IMG/VR virus record: IMGVR_UViG_3300025769_000199
Coordinates: 1 to 48,721 of that record
Source of the DNA: a virus
DNA length: 48,721 bases
Strand: one strand, 5' to 3'
Shown here: positions 30,901 through 38,386 of the stretch, one piece after another
Layout of the letters: every line of letters starts with the position of its first letter
Position numbering within the stretch: the first letter of the stretch is position 1
Notes under the pieces: generated by a model
What the model was told of the DNA's origin: nothing
Databases searched by the model: none
Seen by the model: only the letters and a program-made list of their open reading frames with translations
Position numbers and translations under genes: made by a program

Positions 30901-32549
30901 GAACAAATGTAGACGAACAATGCACGTTTACACTGGGTGGCACTACTTACAGATTAACTGAAGCCGACTTGATTACAGATTCAACTGGTTCTATTCCCGC
31001 GAGTGTTAACTTAACATTCAACATTCCAGCTGGTCAGTTCCGCGTTGGTGAAAAACTATTCCGACTCACGGATAGTGCAACCAATACTGTTTCTGCCGCA
31101 AACACAAGTGCAGAAATGGTTTACCCTGTCGAGGGACTGGTTGATACGAGAGAAGATATCACAATCACAACTCGTAAACCAACTCTTATTCGCAAGAGTG
31201 TCAACGAAGAAAGAATCATAACCGATACGGACACCGATCTCTTCGTGAATGAAAGTTCACCAACTAATCCAGTCTCTCAGACCTTCTTCGTCTCGCCTTC
31301 AGAATACCCCAACGGTGTTTATGTTGACAAGGTAAGCGTTTACTTCAAGAGTAAGTCAGACACACTGCCGGTTACTCTCCAGTTGCGACCAACTTCAAAT
31401 GGATACCCCAGTTCTTCTGTGGTCTACCCATTCGCGGAAGTCGTTAAGAACGCATCCGAAGTGAATATTAGTGAAAGTCCAGATGTTGCAAGTGTTGGTT
31501 CTGCAACTACATTCACATTCTCTTCGCCTGTCTATCTACTTCCGGGTGAACACGCTGTAGTTCTCAAGACCAACAGTGACGAATATAGCACATACATCGC
31601 AGTCATGGGCGAAAATCAAATCGGAACCGAGATTCCTGTCACAGAACAACCAAACCTCGGATCACTTTTCCGATCTGAAAATGCCGGTAAGTGGGAGGCA
31701 GACACAACTGCCGATCTCATGATGCAGATCAGCAAGTGTAAGTTTACTTCTGGTGGTTTGAATGTTCTCACTCTGAAGGAAAAGAAGGGTTCTGGTGGTT
31801 ACACGGGCGAAATTAAACTTGACACGGGTAACTTAAATACCGAGATCACGAACTGGCCTGAAAGTCGTTTCGATGTTAAGATGCGATTTACACCAAACAA
31901 CCCATCGAATGTAGCTGCGACAAGTACGGAATTTGCCGTAACTGCAAATGAATCGTTCTCGTTCGACAGTTCTCGTAAGGTAAACCTCAACACATCCGAT
32001 ACGAATGACACATTGATTCTGAACGCTACGGTTTCTGGAACCGACGATCATGTTTCTCCTGTGTTTGACTTAGATCGAGTAAGTCTCGTATCTGTTGAAA
32101 ACATAATCGAAGGTGCAAAGGACTTGACACCGGGCGGTTCAAACAACAACGGTGAACTTGATCCTCAAGCTCTACCGGTTGCAAGTGGATCAGTACCAAG
32201 AGCGCGTTATGTCTCGCGTCAGGTGAACCTTGCAGATGGTTTTGAATCCAAGAATATTAGAGTCATTCTAAACGAATACAAACCACAAAACACTGATATT
32301 CAAGTGTTCGTGAAACAGCAAGCAGCAGGTGAAGATGCACCATTCGAGAATGAACCATACTTACAGTTGACCCCATCTGTAACAGGAACATTCGACGGGT
32401 TCAGAGAAGTAGAGTATAACTTACCCGCAGATCTAACAGAAGCAATGGGTAAGTTTAGCATAAAGGTTTGTATGTATGCTGATGGAGCTCCACTAAATAC
32501 TGCGGTTGTTCCAAGAGTCAAAGACTTAAGGACGATTGCCCTCGCATGA
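24960..32549 (+). CDS. Giant DUF4815-like virion structural protein
   Basis: A 2,529-residue protein. The N-terminus YYDDFDKTKNYFKILFKPGFAVQARELTQLQTALQTQIERFGDHVF is the DUF4815 signature, known from large structural proteins of marine T4-like phages. Long beta-rich Gly/Ser/Thr/Asn regions follow. Later a conserved-looking helical segment (RFTMRDIGSLERRIQQIEYYSTLSLLERQTEAL) is followed by a C-terminal part with SQTFFVSPSEYPNGVYVDKVSVYF and LLPGEHAVVLKTNSDEYSTYIAV. By place (after gp8, before the fibre gene) it fills the gp9/gp10/tail-fibre area of T4 and is probably a peripheral baseplate or fibre protein. It is the longest gene in the window. Its exact function is unknown. Confidence 0.9.
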   Translation: MPSYDPELTSGDPYYDDFDKTKNYFKILFKPGFAVQARELTQLQTALQTQIERFGDHVFKNGTPVLGSGLTEKNVSYIRASGLNEANRALIAGDFLTGTGDKSNLRARVISTEAPLSTGVDTFPVVFLQYLSGGGTAGDSFGLGDQVYSETQSVNFTVKSTTGDLVAATGDALACSIDTGVFYVDGFFVYINPQTNVPYRLSTANQIESPSSGEEGTAAGASAGVRLYQYPTNRVGLQINKKIIDNIDDPTLVDPAKGSYNYSAPGADRYQVDPVFSSKVLNITTNTPSEFIDKDFVDVLRVENGKITKRYNKTEYAELEKTLARRTFDESGNYTVTPFNATVLNNLRIDKYQVDVTLNSVAATFDIGDTVTNNGVTAEVLNVLDRTNFVGSTAQRLVVDMDSGRFATGITLSNNESPDPATGLVSAVTFLPDATGIYSEEQGGTASKLALSINPGKAYVFGYEFETQSKTNISSDRARTDDSLSGANLNANLGNYIVAETDSLPVNDVAIKYSANRFDSYPFDSTVSILGTDGPFDYNNLPKIDLKGKFIQVNIPYRANEAGTATIRYWAPLFASEHDGSYDSALVIDNFGSATMESSLTSLIVGESSGAYYLPTSIDSQGGYVASGAYHPGASADRYLQKLTFRQNYRSGVNYSIGQGIAPSIGSYTSFKGEVGSPGATCSFIRQVFLGNIDGDIGGGGGPNAYIRAGGVARRWIPAESVTFRSGSSMILQSAGTGGFQKAGGVVQQGFAGISGTTQNCSPVSYGSSINSVINKTIYAFPLADAYVTGQNGYNSASNFAVGDVVRQFQYGATANADAGGFTLEGSTSPLYTDPLSLKEAIGEVVAWVLTANGPILYVEQVSGVTFAPSCGFNSQSYPGVLPTYAFGQACGTDGFKGFIDFVSTSAPTGGNTAAYTFSYGIRSGITADMSVQEIRFEGDDPGIVGDGYLNVLQDEGIVDADFNAGEASVDNQTASSLVNAGIVANTYKHGQVIVQFTYNDWDDSKIEYNNFINNPNIINKGNVISFDNSQNRLLLEICTGFQGFQRDLGYIYGLRDTTCGMPFVAYGGNGINSNSGVSENFSNIIDVAGPYNVTTANFNGFGSYTEGETGTQLLQSKSNFVPGRVYTVGEKVAQNVPGNAPTKYATGTVVNFTARNAGNSADLQDTTLLIELDSIDGPSFEVGPDAKPILEGTLDNTTTAGVTGFVPSPTGKVTTVQNSYGLNGAYFNGFLGTAGSSMDQYTATQVPVTIGTARIRQIQEQSNDEQQVSLFDVNMGNKRAGVKFFLNETYSAFYGFAQQTNRAAVTQLAGGKLFDVHPSYIGKVFNPDQNKLIFPVPTGDVVKTINSLDYRIIKSFPITFDDPNDLVAEASSGDSNIRFVGGGISGGIVDGTDLNNYIMVDNNGKIMNLFSDAFTLRTNNTDFGDLGKLTVTKNTGGGTGTYPDTTKFDLIAMLDVNPGESITTSPIRFKKLKEVTSTLGTADIKTSSTGLKYFELPNNDIYSFISAFDEGISATADVFNLFALDNGQRDNLYQNGKLYISNNGLEAAGTVTDVTDGLANLTGPITVSYRYFEHSGNGPFVSESYINETPASGEIKFTFDDIPEYTSPDSGEVTNLNKVIDFRPAFDGTNFSSVFLPASGQSFNISYSYYLPRIDKLVLTRDKEFKVIQGVPALEPTSPDKVVDAMELYKFYVPAYTYKSTDVISKFIENKRFTMRDIGSLERRIQQIEYYSTLSLLERQTEALFIKDENGDDRFKNGIVVDQFSGHNVGDVKNKDYNVSMDFENQELRAPFKSRSVDFQVETLNSLHKTSDNLVMLPFTSESLNTQPLSTTTVNLNPFTVTNWLGQAKLTPPSDNWYDDTQNPDVLVNIEGENDAWKALGSGAFGTQWNDWKTNWVGSEAISDTILNKNAKGISRTTDVTSSRQLRTGIETRMVPERIVKEIGNKFVDLSVVPFVRARSVAITATNLRPNTKVHAFFDGTNVDEQCTFTLGGTTYRLTEADLITDSTGSIPASVNLTFNIPAGQFRVGEKLFRLTDSATNTVSAANTSAEMVYPVEGLVDTREDITITTRKPTLIRKSVNEERIITDTDTDLFVNESSPTNPVSQTFFVSPSEYPNGVYVDKVSVYFKSKSDTLPVTLQLRPTSNGYPSSSVVYPFAEVVKNASEVNISESPDVASVGSATTFTFSSPVYLLPGEHAVVLKTNSDEYSTYIAVMGENQIGTEIPVTEQPNLGSLFRSENAGKWEADTTADLMMQISKCKFTSGGLNVLTLKEKKGSGGYTGEIKLDTGNLNTEITNWPESRFDVKMRFTPNNPSNVAATSTEFAVTANESFSFDSSRKVNLNTSDTNDTLILNATVSGTDDHVSPVFDLDRVSLVSVENIIEGAKDLTPGGSNNNGELDPQALPVASGSVPRARYVSRQVNLADGFESKNIRVILNEYKPQNTDIQVFVKQQAAGEDAPFENEPYLQLTPSVTGTFDGFREVEYNLPADLTEAMGKFSIKVCMYADGAPLNTAVVPRVKDLRTIALA

Positions 32550-32770
32550 GTTCAGGATTCCTAAATATTGAAGGTAGAAAAGATTTGGTCAGGGATCCAA
32601 AGTCAGGAGCAATTCTCTCTCAAAACAAAGAAGCGCTCCAGGCGTATAAACAAAAGAGTGAAGATAAGGATCAGATTAGAAAACTACAAGAACAACAAAA
32701 TTTTCTGGAACATGAGATGAGTGAAATCAAATCCATGTTACAAATATTACTGACTAGAGGAAACAATTAA
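32546..32770 (+). CDS. Small coiled-coil protein
   Basis: A 74-residue protein starting as ATGA over the stop of the giant gene and ending as TAATG over the next start. The first half is SSGFLNIEGRKDLVRDPKSGAILSQNKEAL; the second half (KQKSEDKDQIRKLQEQQNFLEHEMSEIKSMLQILL) is a strong coiled coil. Position and size resemble a short conserved ORF in marine T4-like phages. It may be a fibre or baseplate assembly factor, but no function is known. Confidence 0.75.
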   Translation: MSSGFLNIEGRKDLVRDPKSGAILSQNKEALQAYKQKSEDKDQIRKLQEQQNFLEHEMSEIKSMLQILLTRGNN

Positions 32771-35307
32771 TGTCCGGATACACATTAGATAACTTAGGGA
32801 TCACCGAAACCTTTTACGGTTGGTATCAGAAGACCAACGAAATTATTGCACAGTTAAACTCTGTCTCTGGACAGGGTGTTTCTGCTGCTGGTCTTTCTGG
32901 TGATAATCTAATCATTACATTAATTGATGGTACTACTTTTGATGCCGGTTCGGCGGTTGGTCCTACTGGTGATGGTATTGCCGGTGCCGCCATAACAAAT
33001 GGTGAATTAATCTTTACTCTGGACAGTGGAACATCTATTAATGTTGGTAACGTCGTAGGACCAACCGGACAAACTGGTGCTGTTGGTCCAGCAGGTTCAA
33101 CCGGACAAACTGGTGCTTCTGGTCCTGCCGGACAAGGAGTTCCTACAGGTGGTAATATCGGTTATGCTCTAGTCAAAGCTTCGAATAACGATCGAGATAC
33201 CACATGGTCAGATGTTACCAGTCTCTCTCGTTCCCACCCCGGTCAAATTGGCGGATTCGAAGCGGGAACTGGTGATTTGATTTTTGGTATAGGTGTTTCT
33301 CAAGATAGTCTCGCCAGAGATTTATATCCTCGGTGGTCAACCAACTATTATATCTCAGAGGTCCACAAGGGGCCTGGCATCTCTCAGGAAGGTGCCAAGG
33401 GTCTATACTCAGTTGCCTTACAGATGGACGGGTATACTCAAGGTTACGATGACGGTCTAACGTCAGGTATAAAAGTTTTGAACTTCCTTGAAAGTACAAG
33501 ACCATTTGAATCAAACTACTTCACTAAGGGTGAATGTACCGGAGAGACACTTGATGGTCCTCCCGGATTCTACTGGAACCGCATGAAGTATTTCCCAACA
33601 ACTAAACTTCAACCAATTTACGTTGCTAACTACTGTACAGTAGACAAATATCTCATGTATGTTGCTGGTTATACTGGGGGAGCAACTGCAACGGCGGGTA
33701 ATCTCTCAAAGAGAAGAGGAACCTATGGTTGGTTTGGTATGATTCCAGTGGAAAGTTTCCCAGTCGGAGTCCCAGGCAGTGAAGTTAAAAACTACGATGG
33801 TTTCGTTAATGGATCCACATGTGCATACTTCTTCAGACCACAAGGAGCTGCACTCAATTCGGGTGGAGTTGCCATTTCCGTAACCGATTCCAACTTTGAT
33901 GTTGATGGAATTTCCTATGGTTCATGGACTGGAGATCATGTCAGGGAAGTAACTCCAGGCAGAACTGGTCCAGTTGCACTTTATCCAGAATCAAATGGTG
34001 CATTGGGAATAGGTCAAGGATTTACCTTGTCTCCTGGCTGGTACTATCTTGCTAGTGAAATTATTCCCGCTGCTTGGTTTAGTATTGGTTCGGACATAGA
34101 CCCACTGAAAGACGACGGTATAACCGATCAGGGATTATTGGGTGATGACATTATCATTACTCACACTGACTCTGCTACAAGTCAGGGTTCAACTGAAATG
34201 TTTGGATTGAATGGTTTCGAATTGGCACCAGCAGGAGAGGACACTGGCGTTGGAGTGCCATTCTCACCTTCCGCTTATCTGGGTATTGCATCACTTACTC
34301 AAGATATGAAAACTCTTCCAACTGGTTTGCCACCATATCTCTGGTACACGCAAGGACTTTCTGGTGCTTCAGCGGAAGGTAGATTCGGATCAAGTGGTTC
34401 TGATCTCTTCTTCGTTGGTCACCAAGGACTCCATCCTCTAGATGAAAGTGTAGATACCGCTGGTGGTATTGTGATTAGAGCTCAAACCGCTGAACAGGCT
34501 TCTGCTCCAAGAATTGGAATTTCCATTGCGAGTTCTTCTTCACAACTAGACTCCCTACGTCCACTGGTAAATCCACAAGCAGAACAACAAATTGGTGCAA
34601 CATGTGCCGTATACTGGGATGGTTCGGTTAATTTACTAGCCAACCCCAGTGACGCATCGTCATTTGGATATACGGGTAACTTCACCGGCGGACTTGACGG
34701 ACCTTCTTGGTTCTATGCAATGTTCGGAGCAACATATAGTTCCGGTTCACTTGGATATACATTCGAATCAGCTCCATGTCCAGATGGAACATGTCCAGAA
34801 TTCCTACCACCTCCTCACCACGGTGGTACATATGGTAGTGATGGATCGCCCGGATTTGGTGTTGTAACCGCTCAGGGTGTGCTTGGTGTAAACCCTCAAG
34901 GTTTAACTACAGAGGGAATTAGAGGCAGTACATCTGAAGGTTATATTCAAATATACGGAACGGGTGGACATACATTCTACTATGGGTTTGGTTTGAATGT
35001 CCCACTCGGAAGATCAGGTGCTACGTTCGATGGTTGTACATCAGGAGTGACTGCGACAGGACTTGGTGGTGGTTATCAGTACAGTTACTTGTTCGGCTCG
35101 CCAACCCAGGCCTCTGTCGGATCGCCACCAACTACTCCTCTTAGTGGTATTGATGCTTCGATCTCAATCTTTGTCAATGCACAGGAAGATCTTCACAAGA
35201 AGTGGTTCGGTACTGTTTCCGGATCACAGAAGAATCACTTGATCTACTACACAGGAACATTCGGTTGTTCTGGTGACGGTGGATATCCAGTTTACACGGG
35301 ACCATAA
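32770..35307 (+). CDS. Tail fibre protein with collagen-like repeats
   Basis: An 845-residue protein. The N-terminus SGYTLDNLGITETFYGWYQKTNEIIAQLNSV is of the type that anchors fibres to baseplates. At residues about 97-123 there is a collagen-like G-x-y stretch (GPTGQTGAVGPAGSTGQTG), encoded by a 36-base tandem repeat. The remaining 700 residues are Gly/Ser/Tyr-rich with little helix, as in receptor-binding fibres, and end with a KNHLIYYTGTFGCSGDGGYPV segment. The PAAR tip gene follows. The receptor is unknown. Confidence 0.8.
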   Translation: MSGYTLDNLGITETFYGWYQKTNEIIAQLNSVSGQGVSAAGLSGDNLIITLIDGTTFDAGSAVGPTGDGIAGAAITNGELIFTLDSGTSINVGNVVGPTGQTGAVGPAGSTGQTGASGPAGQGVPTGGNIGYALVKASNNDRDTTWSDVTSLSRSHPGQIGGFEAGTGDLIFGIGVSQDSLARDLYPRWSTNYYISEVHKGPGISQEGAKGLYSVALQMDGYTQGYDDGLTSGIKVLNFLESTRPFESNYFTKGECTGETLDGPPGFYWNRMKYFPTTKLQPIYVANYCTVDKYLMYVAGYTGGATATAGNLSKRRGTYGWFGMIPVESFPVGVPGSEVKNYDGFVNGSTCAYFFRPQGAALNSGGVAISVTDSNFDVDGISYGSWTGDHVREVTPGRTGPVALYPESNGALGIGQGFTLSPGWYYLASEIIPAAWFSIGSDIDPLKDDGITDQGLLGDDIIITHTDSATSQGSTEMFGLNGFELAPAGEDTGVGVPFSPSAYLGIASLTQDMKTLPTGLPPYLWYTQGLSGASAEGRFGSSGSDLFFVGHQGLHPLDESVDTAGGIVIRAQTAEQASAPRIGISIASSSSQLDSLRPLVNPQAEQQIGATCAVYWDGSVNLLANPSDASSFGYTGNFTGGLDGPSWFYAMFGATYSSGSLGYTFESAPCPDGTCPEFLPPPHHGGTYGSDGSPGFGVVTAQGVLGVNPQGLTTEGIRGSTSEGYIQIYGTGGHTFYYGFGLNVPLGRSGATFDGCTSGVTATGLGGGYQYSYLFGSPTQASVGSPPTTPLSGIDASISIFVNAQEDLHKKWFGTVSGSQKNHLIYYTGTFGCSGDGGYPVYTGP
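33063..33134 (+). repeat. 36-base direct repeat encoding collagen-like triplets
   Basis: The 19-base core AACCGGACAAACTGGTGCT occurs at 33063-33081 and 33099-33117, giving two 36-base units that are nearly identical. Such tandem repeats in fibre genes can change copy number by slippage. Confidence 0.8.
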
Positions 35308-35310
35308 TCT

Positions 35311-35592
35311 ATGCCGGGAGTAGCACGAATAGGAGACGGTACAAATTCAGAGGCAAAAGTGGGACCAAAACCCGGATCTACCAATGTTTTTGTGAACGGT
35401 CAATCAATTGCTACTGAAGGTAATTCTTTCTTGACCCCACACCAACATGGTCAAAGTACCATTACTTCTACCTTCATTGGAACAGGAAATCAAAGAGTTC
35501 TTGCAAACGGGAGTCCTATTCTCAAACAGGGAAGTCAAGCTCTGTGTGGTCATAGTATAATAGAATCTTCTTTCAATGTCCAAACGGGTTAG
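35311..35592 (+). CDS. PAAR-repeat spike tip protein
   Basis: A 93-residue protein with the PAAR pattern: MPGVARIGDGTN at the start, GSTNVFVNGQSIATEGN, HQHGQSTITSTF, GTGNQRVLANGSPILKQGSQALCGHSI. The His and Cys residues are in place to bind the metal at the needle tip. PAAR proteins cap the gp5-type spike and sharpen it (T4 gp5.4). It would dock on the gp5-like spike encoded 18 kb upstream. The start is four bases after the tail fibre stop. Confidence 0.93.
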   Translation: MPGVARIGDGTNSEAKVGPKPGSTNVFVNGQSIATEGNSFLTPHQHGQSTITSTFIGTGNQRVLANGSPILKQGSQALCGHSIIESSFNVQTG

Positions 35593-35628
35593 TCTTCCGT
35601 TTATACATAGTATAACGGAGGTGCATGG

Positions 35629-36378
35629 ATGAGCGTAACATCAAGAGAAGAACTCAAAGAATACTGCTTGCGAAAGTTGGGTTATCCCGTTGTAGAAATC
35701 AACGTAGATGATCAACAAGTAGAAGATCGAATTGATGATGCTATCGAACACTTCACGGAGTATCACTTCGATGGAGTAGAAACTCGATACCTAAAACACC
35801 AAATTGTTGAAGATGATGTAACCAACGGATATCTGGATATGGATCTGGTAGATCCAAGTGTGGTTTCCGTTGTTCGTGCTTTTCAATTTGGAAGTGGTGC
35901 TGCAAACAACTTCATGGGTGTCAAGTATCAAATGGCATTCAATGATTTCTACGGTCTTCGTAATGGTGGCACTATGCAATATTACGATCAGGTCATGAGA
36001 CACATGCAAATGATCTCGGACTACCTCACACCAGAAAAGAAGATTCGTTTCAACCGAGTAACTAATAAGTTATTCCTTGATATGGATTGGTCGGAGGAAG
36101 TCACGATAGGTGATTATCTTATGTTTGAGTGTTACGTTACCGTTGACGGTGAAACATACAAAGAACTCTATAACAATCGTTTCTTGAAAGAATATGCCAC
36201 TGCCCTTATCAAAAGACAGTGGGGTTCAAACCTCTCGAAGTTTGAGGGGATGCAGTTGCCCGGTGGAGTGCAATTTAACGGTCAACAAATGTTTCAGGAT
36301 GCACAAGAAGAAATTAGAAGACTCGAAGAAGAGATGTCTCTCAAGTATGAACTTCCACCAGATTTTATGACGGGATGA
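35629..36378 (+). CDS. 13: Neck protein gp13
   Basis: A 249-residue protein (T4 gp13: 309), with CGGAGG before the ATG. The first residues SREELKEYCLRKLGYPVVEINVDDQQVEDRIDDAIEHFTEYHFDGV are diagnostic of gp13. YLDMDLVDPSVVSVVRAFQFG and a Tyr/Met-rich middle follow, then a C-terminal coiled coil (AQEEIRRLEEEMSLKYELPPDF). It forms the neck ring between portal and tail. The gene opens a new block after the baseplate/fibre operon. Confidence 0.93.
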   Translation: MSVTSREELKEYCLRKLGYPVVEINVDDQQVEDRIDDAIEHFTEYHFDGVETRYLKHQIVEDDVTNGYLDMDLVDPSVVSVVRAFQFGSGAANNFMGVKYQMAFNDFYGLRNGGTMQYYDQVMRHMQMISDYLTPEKKIRFNRVTNKLFLDMDWSEEVTIGDYLMFECYVTVDGETYKELYNNRFLKEYATALIKRQWGSNLSKFEGMQLPGGVQFNGQQMFQDAQEEIRRLEEEMSLKYELPPDFMTG

Positions 36379-36381
36379 TAA

Positions 36382-37035
36382 ATGGGAACTAATCCGTTCT
36401 TCAACAAAAAACCACACACTTCTTCAAGTGTCCTAGAAGATCTCACCGTCGAAGCCATCCGAATGTATGGTCGAGATATGGTATACCTCCCAAGAACTTT
36501 AGTACGAGAAGACACCATCTTCGGTGAAGATAATGCCTCTATTTTCTCTGATGGTATACAGATGGAAATGTATATCGACTCCATCGATGGTTTTGGTGGT
36601 GGAGATCAGATTACACAATTCGGTTTTGAAATTCAAGACACTGTAGATCTTGTGGTTGCGAAGAGAGTTTTTCGAGATAACTTTGTTGGTTCTGGTTCTA
36701 CACAGATTCACCCACAAGAAGGTGATTTAATTTACTTCCCAATGTCTCGATATATTTTTGAGATTAAATTCGTAGAGCATGAAAATCCTTTCTATCAGTT
36801 GGGTAAACTCTACACATATAGATTATCCTGCGAACTCTTCCGTTACTCACATGAGAAACTGGATACAGGTTGGTCTGCGATTGATGGTCTGGAAGATGCG
36901 ATCGATGGCGTCACTGGTGCCTCCGGAGATATTATTCCACAGGATGGATATGGCACAAACTCCAATATCAAAACTGAGGGTGATTCTATTCTGGACTTCT
37001 CGGAGAATGATCCGTTCTCGGAGGGTAACTACTGA
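36382..37035 (+). CDS. 14: Neck protein gp14
   Basis: A 217-residue protein (T4 gp14: 256). Diagnostic segments are NPFFNKKPHTSSSVLEDLTVEAIRMYGRDMVYLPR, EDTIFGEDNASIF, QMEMYIDSIDGFGGGDQITQFGFEIQD and the C-terminal YTYRLSCELFRYSHEKLDTG. It completes the neck with gp13 and binds the tail terminator. The stop overlaps the next start (TGATG). Confidence 0.93.
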   Translation: MGTNPFFNKKPHTSSSVLEDLTVEAIRMYGRDMVYLPRTLVREDTIFGEDNASIFSDGIQMEMYIDSIDGFGGGDQITQFGFEIQDTVDLVVAKRVFRDNFVGSGSTQIHPQEGDLIYFPMSRYIFEIKFVEHENPFYQLGKLYTYRLSCELFRYSHEKLDTGWSAIDGLEDAIDGVTGASGDIIPQDGYGTNSNIKTEGDSILDFSENDPFSEGNY

Positions 37036-37940
37036 TGTTCCAATCACACTTCTACCATGAAACAATAAGAAACACTGTTGTGGCCTTTGGTACGTTATTC
37101 GATGATATCAAAGTACACAAGTTAAACGCCGATGGTACTGATCGAGTAAGTATTCAAGTTCCACTGGCTTATGCTGCGAGAGAAAAATATATTCAACGAC
37201 TCAAAGAAGATAGTCGTTTAAATGATGACGAGTATCCAAATGCTCATGTTCAGATGACTTTGCCGAGAATGTCGTTTAACATGACATCTCTAAATTACGA
37301 TGCAAATCGAAAGAGAAACACAATCCATCGTCGTCGAATAAAGGACATCGAAGGTACACAGGGTCAGTTATCATATCAGTATGCCGAAGTTCCATATAAC
37401 ATGGGATTTGAATTGGGCGTTTATGCGTCCACATTCGAGGATGGATTGCAGATTGTAGAACAGATTGTTCCATACTTCACTCCAGAATTTAACGTAACTT
37501 TCCAGACGGCGGGTGGAACATCGGATATCAATACCAAGATTGATTTGCCTATTGTTCTAGAAGGTGTAAACTTAGATTACGACTTCCTCGGCGAAATGGA
37601 AACTAGAAGATTATTAAACTGGACATTATCGTTTAATGTAAAAAGTTATCTGTATGGACCGGTCAGAAGAGACAAAACAATTATATACTCAAAGGCTACT
37701 CTGTTCGACCTTGGAGATGGTTTAACTTCCGGTCAGGTCGCAGGACTCTGCGGGGCAACAGGAGCAGTCAGTAGAATTGACATTGGAATATCAGGTGGTA
37801 CTGGAATCTTTATAGATGGTTCCCAGACGGATCCAAATGCCATACCACCGTATACATTTACACAAACGGAATATCAGTTCAATAATCCAGCTGGATCCGG
37901 AACCGGTGATGTGATAGATGGTGGAGGAGAAACCGTATGA
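37035..37940 (+). CDS. 15: Tail sheath terminator gp15
   Basis: A 301-residue protein (T4 gp15: 272). It shows MFQSHFYHETIRNTVVAFGTLFDDIKVHK, RVSIQVPLAYAAREKYIQRL, and QMTLPRMSFNMTSLNYDANRKRNTIHR, all typical of gp15. The ring of gp15 ends the sheath and tube and joins the neck. The C-terminal tail is Gly/Pro-rich and ends with an acidic Gly run; it is longer than in T4. It overlaps gp16 by four bases (ATGA). Confidence 0.93.
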   Translation: MFQSHFYHETIRNTVVAFGTLFDDIKVHKLNADGTDRVSIQVPLAYAAREKYIQRLKEDSRLNDDEYPNAHVQMTLPRMSFNMTSLNYDANRKRNTIHRRRIKDIEGTQGQLSYQYAEVPYNMGFELGVYASTFEDGLQIVEQIVPYFTPEFNVTFQTAGGTSDINTKIDLPIVLEGVNLDYDFLGEMETRRLLNWTLSFNVKSYLYGPVRRDKTIIYSKATLFDLGDGLTSGQVAGLCGATGAVSRIDIGISGGTGIFIDGSQTDPNAIPPYTFTQTEYQFNNPAGSGTGDVIDGGGETV

Positions 37941-38386
37941 GTGAAGATCGTGTAGATAAAAATCTCAATGAGGTATTTGAGATAGAACCCGTGGTAGTTG
38001 ATGCTGAAATTATTGAACCAGAAAAACCAAAACAAGTCGGTAATCAAAAAGCAGAGAGAGATTTTCACGAAGTTCGTGGATCTCTCAAAGATATCATAGA
38101 CCGAGGCAGTGAAGCCATCGATGGTATTCTTCAGGTTGCCTCTGAAACGGAAAGTCCAAGAGCATACGAAGTCGCAGCTCAGATGATTAAGACCGTCGCA
38201 GATGCAAACAAAGATCTTCTAGAGATTCATAAGAAACTCAAGGATATCAATAAAGAAACAACAACAGTCAACAATACCACAAATAATTCTCTATTCGTTG
38301 GTTCAACTAAAGAACTTCAGATGTTCTTGAAAGAACAAAAAGAAAATATGATGCTGGAGGAGAAAGATGCCGAGGTCGGAGACTAA
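37937..38386 (+). CDS. 16: Terminase small subunit gp16
   Basis: A 149-residue protein (T4 gp16: 164). The acidic N-terminus (EDRVDKNLNEVFEIEPVVVD) is followed by helices RDFHEVRGSLKDIIDRGSEAIDGILQVASETESPRAYEVAAQMIKTVADANKDLLEIHKKL, the central coiled-coil pair of T4-like small terminases. It loads and stimulates gp17. Its end overlaps gp17 by 20 bases. Confidence 0.92.
   Translation: MSEDRVDKNLNEVFEIEPVVVDAEIIEPEKPKQVGNQKAERDFHEVRGSLKDIIDRGSEAIDGILQVASETESPRAYEVAAQMIKTVADANKDLLEIHKKLKDINKETTTVNNTTNNSLFVGSTKELQMFLKEQKENMMLEEKDAEVGD

Noticed and set aside
32564-32571. CCTAAATA inside the coiled-coil gene
   Set aside because: It lies within coding sequence with no gene start close behind it except the tightly coupled fibre gene; probably chance.
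35551-35616. Two CATAGTATAA copies with TATAAT/TATAAC upstream of gp13
   Set aside because: The -10-like boxes lack a fitting -35 box at 16-18 bases (GTCAAG and TTAGTC only), and the first is inside the PAAR gene.
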